Origin: ZYF759 sp046297455
GTDB taxonomy: Bacteria > Pseudomonadota > Alphaproteobacteria > Rhizobiales > Rhizobiaceae
Direction of reading: 5' to 3'
Length of the DNA stretch: 64,000 nt
Assembly (NCBI GenBank): GCA_046297455.1
Contig: JBKBIT010000008.1
Span: 102,140-166,139 of the forward strand
Every line of letters begins with the position of its first letter. Within the stretch, counting starts at the first letter, position 1. Below are positions 49,812 to 58,255 of this stretch, piece by piece. The notes under the pieces were generated by a model. It was not told the DNA's origin. It did not search any database and saw only the letters and a list, made by a program, of their open reading frames with translations. A program made the translations under genes and the position numbers.

Positions 49812-51680
49812 CTAGTTCTTTGCCCTTTTCCTTGCCACGATGACGTGGTCCGGCGGGGTGTCGGCGTAAAGATCCTCGACCAGACTGGCTCGTACGCTCA
49901 TGACCGCGCGCTGATTGATCGAGCCCTTGTCGGTGACCTCATGGGCATCGATCGATGGGGGCGTATCCAGCACGATGGCGCGCGCCACCAGATTCGAACT
50001 GCCGGTTGCTTCCGCAGCCAGGGCATCAAGACGTTCCTGGAGGATCTCTCGCAGTTTCGGGTGATGCGCGATTGTCTTCTCGTCCGCGCCCGCCAGCGAG
50101 CCATCGATCTTGCGCGCGGCATCGACATCCAGGAACAGCAGCGCACCGATGTGGTTGAGATTGAGCCCCGTAATCACCGCATCGCGCACATAGGGCGCGC
50201 AGGCGCGGACAAGCCCGCCGCGGACGCCGGCCATGTTGACCCAGGTGCCGGTCGACAGCTTGAAGTCTTCCGAGACACGGCCATCGAAGATGAACCCCTT
50301 GTTGACATCGTCCTCGTCGACGAATTTCAACGCGTCGCCAATCTTGTAGAAGCCTTCGTCATCGAAGCTCTCGGCGGTCTTGTCGGGTTGGCGCCAGTAG
50401 CCGGGGGTGATGTTTGGGCCCCGCAGGCGCAACTCCAGCTTTTCGCCATCCGGAACCAGCTTCATTTCCATGCCCGGTGCCGGCAAGCCGACTTCGCCCG
50501 GCCTGTTGACCGGCCAGGTCGTGGTCGACGCAAATGGCCCGGTCTCGGTCGAGCCGTATCCGGTGATGATCATGATCTTCTCGCCGGTCGCCGACATGGC
50601 GAGCCGCTCGAGTGAATCCCAGACGTGCTGGGAAAGACCCGCGCCGGCATACTGAAGGAGATTCACCCGTGAAAAGAAAAGCTCGCGCAAACGCGCATTG
50701 GTCTCGAGATGCTCGCACAGCATCTCATAGCCCTTGGGCACATTGAAATAGATGGTCGGCGCGATTTCTTCCAGGTTGCGGACAGTCTTTGCGATCGCGC
50801 CGGGCGTGGGTGCCCCATCGTCGATGTAAAGCGTGCCGCCATTGTGGAGAACAATTCCGAAATTGTGGTTGCCGCCTGCAGTGTGGTTCCAGGGCAGCCA
50901 GTCGACCATGACCGGCGGTTCGTCCTGCAGGAAGGCAAGCGCATGCGCAATCATCACCTGATTGCAGGTCAGCATGCGATGCGTGTTGACCACAGCCTTG
51001 GGCATGCCGGTAGAGCCGGACGTGAAAAGGAACTTGGCCACGGTATCGCCGGTCACTGACCGGTTTGCGGCCTCGACAGACTCGCCCGGTTCGGTCGCCA
51101 GGATCTCGTCGAAGGTCACGGCCTGCCGACCCGGAACCGGGTTGCGGGCGATGGCAAGGACGATGTCGTCAGCCATCACCGCGTCCAACGCCTTCGCAAA
51201 GGGGGCGCCCTCAGCCACGAACACCATACCTGGCGTCAGCAGGCCGAAGATGTGCTTGAGCTTGGAGTGATCGGTCGAGACCAGAGAATAGGGTGGCGAT
51301 ATTGCGGCAAACGGGACGCCGGATGCCATACCGCCAAGCGCCAGAAGCGCGTGCTCGAGCGAATTGCCGGACAGGATGGCAAGCGGACGTTCGGCGCTCA
51401 GACCCTTGTCGAGCAGAAATTGTCCAATGGCACGGGCCTGTCTTGCCGCCTCGGCATAAGTGACCTTGCGCCATTCGCCGTCCGGCCCACGATCAGCGAA
51501 GAGCAGGCGATCGGGTGCGACACTTGCCCAGTGATCGAGCCGATCGATGAGCGAGCGCGGATACTCGCCAAGCGACAACTTCGAACGAACATGAATTATG
51601 CCGTCGGGCGATCGCTCGATGTCGGCCGCCAACTCACCCATCTTGACGGGCCGCATGCCCGGAGCACTGACGATTGGCAT
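49812..51680 (-). CDS. acyl-CoA synthetase, feruloyl-CoA synthase type
   Basis: 622 residues from ATG 51680 (GGGAGG nine bases upstream). The AMP-binding motif is FLFTSGSTGMPKAV, then MVDWLPWNHTAGGNHNFG and ITGYGSTETGPFAS. The length and the WLPWNHTAGGN motif fit the feruloyl-CoA-synthase branch of adenylate-forming enzymes. It would activate a hydroxycinnamate or related acid to its CoA thioester. The leader and Shine-Dalgarno lie within a perfect 45-base palindrome, so expression should be strongly controlled by a DNA-binding protein or by RNA structure. Confidence 0.88.
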   Translation of the reverse strand: MPIVSAPGMRPVKMGELAADIERSPDGIIHVRSKLSLGEYPRSLIDRLDHWASVAPDRLLFADRGPDGEWRKVTYAEAARQARAIGQFLLDKGLSAERPLAILSGNSLEHALLALGGMASGVPFAAISPPYSLVSTDHSKLKHIFGLLTPGMVFVAEGAPFAKALDAVMADDIVLAIARNPVPGRQAVTFDEILATEPGESVEAANRSVTGDTVAKFLFTSGSTGMPKAVVNTHRMLTCNQVMIAHALAFLQDEPPVMVDWLPWNHTAGGNHNFGIVLHNGGTLYIDDGAPTPGAIAKTVRNLEEIAPTIYFNVPKGYEMLCEHLETNARLRELFFSRVNLLQYAGAGLSQHVWDSLERLAMSATGEKIMIITGYGSTETGPFASTTTWPVNRPGEVGLPAPGMEMKLVPDGEKLELRLRGPNITPGYWRQPDKTAESFDDEGFYKIGDALKFVDEDDVNKGFIFDGRVSEDFKLSTGTWVNMAGVRGGLVRACAPYVRDAVITGLNLNHIGALLFLDVDAARKIDGSLAGADEKTIAHHPKLREILQERLDALAAEATGSSNLVARAIVLDTPPSIDAHEVTDKGSINQRAVMSVRASLVEDLYADTPPDHVIVARKRAKN

Positions 51681-51686
51681 TAAATT

Positions 51687-51731
51687 CCTCCCGGAAACAT
51701 TGTTATTCGCAATAACAATGTTTCCGGGAGG
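51687..51731. promoter_or_regulatory. perfect 45-base palindrome over the leader of the CoA ligase gene
   Basis: Two 21-base perfect arms around a CGC centre. The core reads ATTGTTATT-CGC-AATAACAAT and the outer ends read CCTCCCGG and CCGGGAGG. The left end (51687-51692) is the Shine-Dalgarno of the minus-strand gene. The size and A/T-rich core fit a MarR operator. In mRNA the same bases would fold into a hairpin that hides the ribosome-binding site. Confidence 0.85.
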
Positions 51732-51792
51732 CTTCAAGCGGCGTCCTGGGATTGGAGCGCATGGGCGACCCCGTCACTTGCGTCAACGACAG

Positions 51793-53730
51793 TCAGGACA
51801 TTTCCAGAGCTATCTCGGCCAGGATATCGCCTGCCTTGACCTGACGGCCTGCAGCGACATGAAGCGCGGCGACCGTTCCAGTGCCGGCAGCAGCAAGCCG
51901 CGTTTCCATCTTCATGGCCTCGATGACCATTACCACCTGCCCTGCCTCGACGGCCTGCCCAGCCTCGACGGCTACATGAGACACGACCCCTGCAAGGGGT
52001 GCCCTGATCGTTCCGGAAGCGGCACTTCCGCCCGAAGCCGACAGCGGATCGGTTTCCTCGAAAAGCTGCGCCTGTCCATCAAGGTAAAGCCAGACAGCCC
52101 GCTCCTCCATGGCCATGGGCACGCTATGGAACTCGGCCGACATCCAGCAATTCACCATGCCAGCCGCAATCCGAGCGTTCTGGATGGTGACAGATTGCCC
52201 ATCGACAGCAATTGCAACCACCTCGTCTCGCTCGATGGAGACGGCAACCTTGGCAACGCGCTCGCGACAGGCCAGCGTGACAAGGGGTTCGGCGATACCC
52301 GTGCTCCGGAACCACTCGCCGCCGGGCGCAAGGCAAAGCGCCAATGCTGCAATTGCGAAACCTGCATCATTAGGCCTCGCCACCGTCTCAGGCTCTGCAT
52401 CGAGCCGTCCGGTTGTCATTGCTCCGCTTCGGAACGTGTTCTCGCGCAGTACCCGGCTTAGCAGGCCACCATTGTTGCGCACCCCCAGCATGGGCGCAGC
52501 CTTCAGCGCCGATTCAAGACGCACGATCGCCTCCAGACGCGATCCGCCGTGGGCGATCACCTTGGCGACCATGGGGTCATAAAAGGGAGTGACCACGTCG
52601 CTCTCCCGTACACCGGTATCGACCCGCACGCCGTCGATTGCCATCGCGTCGTCCGGCCGCCAGCGCAGAATTCGACCCGTTTGCGGGGCGAAGTTTGACA
52701 CCGGATCCTCGGCATAAAGCCTGGCCTCGATGGCATGCCCGGTGAACTGCACCTCATCCTGCGCCGGAAGGGCCTCGCCCTGAGCTACACGCAACTGCCA
52801 TTCGACAAGGTCCAGATCGGTGACCATTTCGGTGACCGGATGCTCGACCTGAAGTCGCGTGTTCATCTCGAGAAAATGGAATGAACCGTCCTCGCCCACC
52901 ACGAATTCCACGGTACCTGCGCCGACATAATTGACCGCGCGGGCAGCCGCTAAAGCTGCCTCGGCAAGCCTAGTGCGTAAGTCTGCACTAACGAATGGAG
53001 ATGGCTGCTCTTCGATGACCTTCTGGTGGCGCCGCTGGGTCGAGCAATCGCGCTCTCCAAGATGGAGAATGCTGCCATGGCTATCGCCCAGTACCTGAAC
53101 CTCGATGTGGCGGGCCGGTTCGACCATGCTTTCGAGCAGGACCTCCTTGTTCGAAAAGCTATTTTCAGCCTCCCGCCTGGCACTGGCCAAGGCTTCTGCG
53201 AACTCGCCGGCATTGTCGACGCGCCGCATCCCGCGCCCGCCGCCACCGGCCACGGCCTTGACCAGCAGTGGAAAGCCGATCCGCCGCGCTTCCTGTTCCA
53301 GGCGTTCGTCTGACTGGTCCCCGCCATCATATCCCGGCACCACGGGAACACCGGCTTCGGCCATGAGGCGTCGGGCCCGGGCCTTGTCGCCCATCGCCTC
53401 GATTGCCTCCGGCGACGGACCAACGAAAACCAGCCCTGCTTCAGCGCACGAGCGAGCGAATTGCGCGTTCTCCGAAAGAAACCCATATCCGGGATGCACG
53501 GCATCGGCTTTGGAAACGCGGGCGGCATCAAGGATGGCTGCGACGTTGAGATAGGACTCACGTGCCGGCGCCGGGCCGATGCAAACCGCCCGGTCGGCCA
53601 TTGCGACGTGAAGGGCCCCGCGGTCGGCATCCGAGAACACCGCCACGGTCGCAATTCCCATGCGGCGCGCCGTGCGAATGACCCGGCAGGCGATCTCCCC
53701 ACGATTGGCGATAAGCAGGGTTCGGATCAT
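51793..53730 (-). CDS. biotin-dependent acyl-CoA carboxylase alpha subunit (biotin carboxylase plus biotin carrier)
   Basis: 645 residues. The biotin carboxylase/ATP-grasp part (about 1-445) has IANRGEIACRVIRTARRMG at the start, KAVAGGGGRGMR and EMNTRLQVEHPVTEM. The C-terminal biotin carrier has EAMKME with the biotinyl Lys. The order of domains matches alpha subunits of 3-methylcrotonyl-CoA and geranyl-CoA carboxylases. The partner beta subunit is encoded two genes upstream. The start MIRTLLIANRG is standard. It lies six bases after the acyl-CoA dehydrogenase gene. Confidence 0.95.
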   Translation of the reverse strand: MIRTLLIANRGEIACRVIRTARRMGIATVAVFSDADRGALHVAMADRAVCIGPAPARESYLNVAAILDAARVSKADAVHPGYGFLSENAQFARSCAEAGLVFVGPSPEAIEAMGDKARARRLMAEAGVPVVPGYDGGDQSDERLEQEARRIGFPLLVKAVAGGGGRGMRRVDNAGEFAEALASARREAENSFSNKEVLLESMVEPARHIEVQVLGDSHGSILHLGERDCSTQRRHQKVIEEQPSPFVSADLRTRLAEAALAAARAVNYVGAGTVEFVVGEDGSFHFLEMNTRLQVEHPVTEMVTDLDLVEWQLRVAQGEALPAQDEVQFTGHAIEARLYAEDPVSNFAPQTGRILRWRPDDAMAIDGVRVDTGVRESDVVTPFYDPMVAKVIAHGGSRLEAIVRLESALKAAPMLGVRNNGGLLSRVLRENTFRSGAMTTGRLDAEPETVARPNDAGFAIAALALCLAPGGEWFRSTGIAEPLVTLACRERVAKVAVSIERDEVVAIAVDGQSVTIQNARIAAGMVNCWMSAEFHSVPMAMEERAVWLYLDGQAQLFEETDPLSASGGSAASGTIRAPLAGVVSHVAVEAGQAVEAGQVVMVIEAMKMETRLAAAGTGTVAALHVAAGRQVKAGDILAEIALEMS

Positions 53731-53736
53731 GAGCCG

Positions 53737-54906
53737 TCAGTTCCGGCGAGCACGGTTTCCGGTTCCCGGTAGCGTGCCTTCGAGCTTCGCGATGATACCG
53801 AGCATGATTTCATCGGCACCGGCGCCAATGGACACCAGACGAGTGTCGCGCCAGGCACGGCTGACAGGGTTGTCGAATGTGTAGCCCATGCCTCCCCAGT
53901 ACTGCAGGCAGGAATCGGTGATCTCGCGTGCGAGGCGGCCGGTCTTCAGCTTGGCCATGGAAGCCAGCTTGGTCACGTCCTTGCCCGAAACGTATTTTTC
54001 GATGGCACTCCAGGTCAGGGCCCGAAGCGCTTCCACCTCTGTTCGCAGTTCGGCGAGGCGGAAATGAACGACCTGATTGTCGAGGATCGGCTTGCCGAAT
54101 GTCTGACGCTGGGAAGTGTAGTCGATGGTCAGGTCGATCAGTCTGTCGAAGCCTTTCAGTGCGCTCGCCGCAGCATAAAGACGCTCCTCCTGGAACTGCA
54201 GCATCTGCATGGTGAACCCCAGACCTTCCTGGCCGATGATGTTTCGCGCCGGTACGCGGACATCATCGAAGAAGAGTTGCGCTGTGTCGGACGAATTCAT
54301 GCCCACCTTGGTGATCTTCTGTCGCGTGATGCCCTTGGCATCCATCGGCACCACAATCAGCGACTTGTTCTTGTGGGCGGCACCTTCCGAGGTATTGGCC
54401 AGCAGGCAGCACCAGTCTGCCTTCAAGCCATTGGTGATCCACATCTTGGTTCCCGAAATGACCAGGTCTTCGCCATCGGGACGCGCAGTGGTCTTCACCG
54501 CGGCAACGTCCGATCCTCCCCCTGGCTCGGAAACACCGAGACAGCCGACCACATCACCGGCAATGGAAGGTGCGAGGAAGTTGCGCTTCAATTCGTCCGA
54601 GCCGAAACGATTGAGTGCTGGGGTGCACATATCGGTATGGACGCCGATCGCCATCGGCACCCCGCCGCAATCGCACATGCCCAGTTCCTCGGCCACGACC
54701 ATGGAGTAGGAGAAATCCAGTCCCAGCCCGCCGTAGTCTGGATCGTATTTCACGCCGAGCAGGCCCAGATCGCCCATCTTCTTGAAAAGCTGGTGCGACG
54801 GGAATTCCTCCGCCGCCTCCCACGCATCCACGTGAGGATTGATCTCGGTTTCGACGAATTTCGCCACCATGCGGCGCAGGGCTTCGTGTTCCGGTGTGAA
54901 CTGCAT
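53737..54906 (-). CDS. acyl-CoA dehydrogenase
   Basis: 389 residues from ATG 54906 (GGGAGGAAG upstream). It has LGVSEPGGGSDVAAVKTTA (FAD and substrate contact), the middle beta domain, and the C-terminal helical domain with RQTFGKPILDNQVVHFRLAE and SCLQYWGGMGYTFDNPVSRAWRDTRLVSIGAGADEIML. In the position of the usual catalytic Glu there is GAGADEIM. In this operon it probably makes the 2,3-enoyl-CoA that the carboxylase uses. Confidence 0.94.
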   Translation of the reverse strand: MQFTPEHEALRRMVAKFVETEINPHVDAWEAAEEFPSHQLFKKMGDLGLLGVKYDPDYGGLGLDFSYSMVVAEELGMCDCGGVPMAIGVHTDMCTPALNRFGSDELKRNFLAPSIAGDVVGCLGVSEPGGGSDVAAVKTTARPDGEDLVISGTKMWITNGLKADWCCLLANTSEGAAHKNKSLIVVPMDAKGITRQKITKVGMNSSDTAQLFFDDVRVPARNIIGQEGLGFTMQMLQFQEERLYAAASALKGFDRLIDLTIDYTSQRQTFGKPILDNQVVHFRLAELRTEVEALRALTWSAIEKYVSGKDVTKLASMAKLKTGRLAREITDSCLQYWGGMGYTFDNPVSRAWRDTRLVSIGAGADEIMLGIIAKLEGTLPGTGNRARRN

Positions 54907-54920
54907 GCTTTGCTTCCTCC

Positions 54921-56531
54921 CTAACCTCTCGCCACACCAAAGGCATTCGGATGCAGGACGCGGCCGACGCCTTCGGACGCCACAGTCAGGCACAGGCCCA
55001 GCACGCGGCGCGTGTCGCGTGGGTCGATGATGCCATCGTCCCAGAGGCGTGCCGTGGCAAAGAGCGCACCCGATTGCGCCTCGACTCCGGCACGGATACC
55101 CGCGCCTTGCCTGGCAAGCGCCTCCTCGTCGACCGCCACGCCATCGCGGGCGGCCTTTCCGCGTGCCACGATTTCCATCACCTTCGCCGCCTGCTCACCC
55201 CCCATCACCGCGGTCTTGGCCGAGGGCCACGAGAAGATGAACCGGGGCGAAAAGCCGCGACCGCACATGCCGTAATTGCCGGCCCCATAGGAGCCGCCGA
55301 TCAGGATGGTGAACTTAGGCACCCGGGCGTTGGCCACCGCCTGGATCATCTTGGAGCCGTGCTTGACTGCGCCGGCCCGCTCGGCCTCCGAACCGACCAT
55401 GTAGCCAGTCGTGTTCTGCAGGAACACCAGAGGCATACCGGCCTGGTCGCACAACTGGATGAATTGCGCCGCCTTCAGCGAGCCTGTCGGCATGATCGGC
55501 GCATTGTTGGCGACAATCCCGACCCTGTGCCCCTCTATGGCAGCGTGGCCGCAAACGGTATCGGGCGAATAGGCTGACTTGAATTCCAGGAAGTCGGAAC
55601 GATCGACAACGCGGGCGATCACTTCGCGCATGTCGAAGGCGCCCTTGTCATCTGCAGGCACGACGCCCATCAGGTCCTCGACAGGAAATGCCGGCGCAGC
55701 CGACCCGGCAGGGTCGGACACATGGTCCCATGCCAGATGCCGGACTATTTCGCGGGCATAGGCAATCGCCTCGGCATCATCCTCAGCGACGTATTCGCCG
55801 AGCCCTGTCACCTCGCCATGCAGATTTGCGCCGCCAAGTTCCTCGTCATTGGCGTCTTCGCCGATCGCAGCCTTGACCAGGGGCGGCCCGGCCAGAAAGA
55901 TCTTGGACCGTCCGCGCACCAGTACGACATAATCCGACAGTCCGGGCAAATAGGCACCGCCGGCCGTGGACGATCCATGGACCACTGCGACCTGCGGAAT
56001 GCCGGCGGCAGATAGCCGTGCCTGATTGGCGAAAGCGCGCCCGCCTTCCACGAACATCTCCGACTGGTAGAGCAGGTTCGCGCCACCGCTTTCGACGAGG
56101 TAGACAAGCGGCAACCGGTTTTCGAAGGCGATTTCCTGAAGCCTCAGGGTCTTCTTCAGCCCCATGGGCGGAATGGTGCCGCCCTTGATGCCGCTATCGG
56201 AAGCCGAAACGATGACCCGTCGGCCCGAGACAACCCCTATGCCGGCAATGGAACCGCCGCCCATGATGTTCCTGGCGCCGTCATCGTCGTGCATCTTGTA
56301 GCCAGCGAGAGAGGAAAGCTCCAGAAAAGGCGTTCCCCGGTCGAGCAGTGCCTCGACGCGCTCGCGCGGAAGCATCTGCCCACGCTTTTCGAATGTGGCC
56401 CGACGCGAGGCCGAATTCTCGCGCACCGCCTTTTCGAGCGCCCGCACCTCATTCAACCTCGCCTTCATGGAAGCTGAATTGGCTTGGTAGTCGGCGGAGG
56501 CGGCATCGAGCCTGGACGACAGAATTGGCAT
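54921..56531 (-). CDS. acyl-CoA carboxylase beta subunit (carboxyltransferase)
   Basis: 536 residues from ATG 56531 with GAGGGCAG upstream. Carboxyltransferase landmarks are GTIPPMGLKKTLRLQEIAFENRLPLVYLVESGGANL, GSSTAGGAYLPGLSDY, and GGSYGAGNYGMCGRGFSPRFIFSWPSAKTAVMGGEQAA. It belongs to the 3-methylcrotonyl/geranyl-CoA group. The substrate cannot be fixed from sequence: there is no hydratase or HMG-CoA lyase gene beside it, as a leucine pathway operon would have. Confidence 0.94.
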   Translation of the reverse strand: MPILSSRLDAASADYQANSASMKARLNEVRALEKAVRENSASRRATFEKRGQMLPRERVEALLDRGTPFLELSSLAGYKMHDDDGARNIMGGGSIAGIGVVSGRRVIVSASDSGIKGGTIPPMGLKKTLRLQEIAFENRLPLVYLVESGGANLLYQSEMFVEGGRAFANQARLSAAGIPQVAVVHGSSTAGGAYLPGLSDYVVLVRGRSKIFLAGPPLVKAAIGEDANDEELGGANLHGEVTGLGEYVAEDDAEAIAYAREIVRHLAWDHVSDPAGSAAPAFPVEDLMGVVPADDKGAFDMREVIARVVDRSDFLEFKSAYSPDTVCGHAAIEGHRVGIVANNAPIMPTGSLKAAQFIQLCDQAGMPLVFLQNTTGYMVGSEAERAGAVKHGSKMIQAVANARVPKFTILIGGSYGAGNYGMCGRGFSPRFIFSWPSAKTAVMGGEQAAKVMEIVARGKAARDGVAVDEEALARQGAGIRAGVEAQSGALFATARLWDDGIIDPRDTRRVLGLCLTVASEGVGRVLHPNAFGVARG

Positions 56532-56536
56532 CGGCG

Positions 56537-57403
56537 CTATCTGCCCTCGAGCACAGCCGGGGTAACTGCCCGGTGGAAGCCATCGAAAGGTTCGGTACCC
56601 TTGCCCTGAGCGAGTGGGAAGAGCGGCGAGCCGAGGGGTGCGCCACCATCGACCGGGATCGTCGCGCCGGTGATGAAGGAGGCGGCAGGCGACAGGAGGA
56701 AACACACCAAGGCCGAGACCTCAGCTTCGTTGGCGAGCCTGCCGAGAGGAACGCGGTCGCCCAGGGTGGGGATGATGTCCCGCACCGGTCCTTCGTAGGT
56801 ATCCATGCCGGAGGAGGCGACCCAGCCCGGCGCGACACAATTGACCCGGACACCGGCGCGGCCCCACTCATAGGCAGCCGTCTGGGTCAGGTTGGACATG
56901 CCGGCACGTGCGGCGCCGGAATGCGCCATGCCCGGCATGCCCCGCCAGAAATCCGCCGCGATGTTGACGATGGCACCGCCATTCTTCCACATCGACAACG
57001 CGTACACCTCTCGCATCATCAGGAAGCCACCGGTGAGGTTTGTCGAAACAACTGCCTCGAAGCCCTTCTTGGAAATTGCTTCCATCGGAGCGGGGAACTG
57101 GCCGCCTGCATTGTTCACGAGGCCATGGATGAAGCCGTGCCGTTCGACAATCGCAGAGACCGCCGACTTCACTGCATCTTCGTCCCGAATGTCGAAATCG
57201 TGCGCCTCGCCGCTGCCACCGTCCTCGGCGATTTCACCCAGGACCCGCTCAAGCTTCTCGCGCTTGCGACCAGTGATGAGGACATGCGCCCCGAGACTTG
57301 CCAGTTCGTGCGCAATGCAACGACCGATGCCGCTGCCAGCACCTGTCACCACGACGGTGTGGCCTGCAAAACAATCCTGCCGCAATATGCTCCTATACGC
57401 CAC
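56537..57403 (-). CDS. short-chain dehydrogenase/reductase family protein
   Basis: 288 residues. NAD(P)-binding VVTGAGSGIG is near residue 20 and LVNNAGGQF near 92. The active-site region reads AHSGAARAGMSNLTQTAAYEW, close to the peroxisomal trans-2-enoyl-CoA reductase/citronellol dehydrogenase group, but the usual Tyr-x3-Lys is not visible (the corresponding positions look like Ser and Gln). The C-terminal FLLSPAASFITGATIPVDGG is standard. It is first gene of the carboxylase operon. It may act on a terpenoid or branched-chain intermediate, or be non-catalytic. Confidence 0.88.
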   Translation of the reverse strand: MAYRSILRQDCFAGHTVVVTGAGSGIGRCIAHELASLGAHVLITGRKREKLERVLGEIAEDGGSGEAHDFDIRDEDAVKSAVSAIVERHGFIHGLVNNAGGQFPAPMEAISKKGFEAVVSTNLTGGFLMMREVYALSMWKNGGAIVNIAADFWRGMPGMAHSGAARAGMSNLTQTAAYEWGRAGVRVNCVAPGWVASSGMDTYEGPVRDIIPTLGDRVPLGRLANEAEVSALVCFLLSPAASFITGATIPVDGGAPLGSPLFPLAQGKGTEPFDGFHRAVTPAVLEGR

Positions 57404-57443
57404 GTGACCTTCCTCCCAAGGGTCAGGCAGACGCTAAATCACG

Positions 57444-57459
57444 TTGACGTAAACGTCAA
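57444..57459. promoter_or_regulatory. 16-base palindromic operator candidate upstream of the carboxylase operon
   Basis: TTGACGT, two bases, ACGTCAA. It lies 40 bases before the SDR start on the minus strand and 79 before the SCP2 gene on the plus strand. The form resembles operators of MerR-type regulators of branched-chain and acyl-CoA catabolism (LiuR type). No such regulator gene is in the window. Confidence 0.55.
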
Positions 57460-57538
57460 TCGACTGCTATGGGCGCTTCAGGCAAATGGGCTCGGTCCGG
57501 AGGGACGAGGCGGCCGACAACAGCGAAGGAGAACATCG

Positions 57539-57817
57539 ATGGACATCAATGAAATCGCGAGCAAGATGCAGGCTCGGGTTGCTGAATCCGGCTTCGACCG
57601 TTCGGTCAAGTTCGACCTCAAGGGCGAGGTTCTGCTGATCGATGGTGCCAATGTCTCTACGGAAGACGGCCCTGCCGATTGCACCATCACCATGTCGAAG
57701 GACGACTTCGAAGCACTGGTTTCTGGCGACCTGAATCCCACGGCAGCCTTCATGCAGGGAAAACTCAAGGTCGACGGCGACATGTCTGTAGCCATGAAGC
57801 TCAGCCAACTGCTATAA
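57539..57817 (+). CDS. SCP2 sterol-binding domain protein
   Basis: 92 residues from ATG 57539 (AAGGAG upstream). This is a single-domain SCP2 protein, with VKFDLKGEVLLIDGANVSTEDGPADCTITMSKDDFEALVSGDLNPTAAFMQGKLKVDGDMSVAMKLSQLL. It likely binds acyl-CoA or other lipids in the cytoplasm. It is divergent from the SDR-carboxylase operon and shares the TTGACGT palindrome, suggesting joint control. Confidence 0.93.
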   Translation: MDINEIASKMQARVAESGFDRSVKFDLKGEVLLIDGANVSTEDGPADCTITMSKDDFEALVSGDLNPTAAFMQGKLKVDGDMSVAMKLSQLL

Positions 57818-57861
57818 GGGCTCCGCAGGCGGTTTCCGCCACTTTCTCGGACCCTACTTAC

Positions 57862-58185
57862 ATGCGCAAACTACTTGGTGTCGCCTTGGCGGCGGCAATG
57901 CTGGTGCCAGCAGCTCCTGCCCTGGCACAAGATCTGGTGTTCATGCTCGACAATCAGAGCAGCTACGACATCCACCGTTTCTATGCCTCTCCTTCGGATG
58001 TGGGCGATTGGGAGGAGGATATTCTTGGCAGGGATATCCTGTATTCGGGAGAGTCGGCTCGCGTCACCATTGCTGATGCTCGCACCCAGTGTGAGTATGA
58101 CCTGCTCATTATCTTCGAGGACGGCGATGAACTGACCGATACGGTCGACCTCTGCCGGACCGGCAGCTACACGGTCCACGACTGA
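57862..58185 (+). CDS. small secreted protein of unknown function
   Basis: 107 residues with a good signal peptide (about 1-23, ending APALAQ). The mature 84 residues have two Cys (in TQCEYDLL and DLCRTGSY), which could form a disulfide. The mature part is acidic, with segments LVFMLDNQSSYDIHRFYASPSDVGDWEEDILG and LIIFEDGDELTDTVDLC. No function is known to me. A Shine-Dalgarno is not obvious, so the start is chosen by the signal peptide. Confidence 0.75.
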   Translation: MRKLLGVALAAAMLVPAAPALAQDLVFMLDNQSSYDIHRFYASPSDVGDWEEDILGRDILYSGESARVTIADARTQCEYDLLIIFEDGDELTDTVDLCRTGSYTVHD

Positions 58186-58203
58186 TAGACGGTCCTTCAA
58201 TTT

Positions 58204-58239
58204 AAAGCCCCCGGCGCCATAGGGCGCCGGGGGCTTTTT
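58204..58239. terminator. bidirectional rho-independent terminator
   Basis: Fifteen-base perfect stem (AAAGCCCCCGGCGCC and complement) with ATAG loop, T-run on the plus side and the matching A-run on the other. It serves the small secreted protein gene and the convergent ornithine decarboxylase gene. Confidence 0.93.
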
Positions 58240-58255
58240 CTTTGAGGCCGGACCG

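Noticed and set aside
56348..57817. A long plus-strand frame ending as the SCP2 protein
   Set aside because: Only the last 93 codons, after AAGGAG, code the SCP2 domain; the rest is antisense to the SDR and carboxyltransferase genes.
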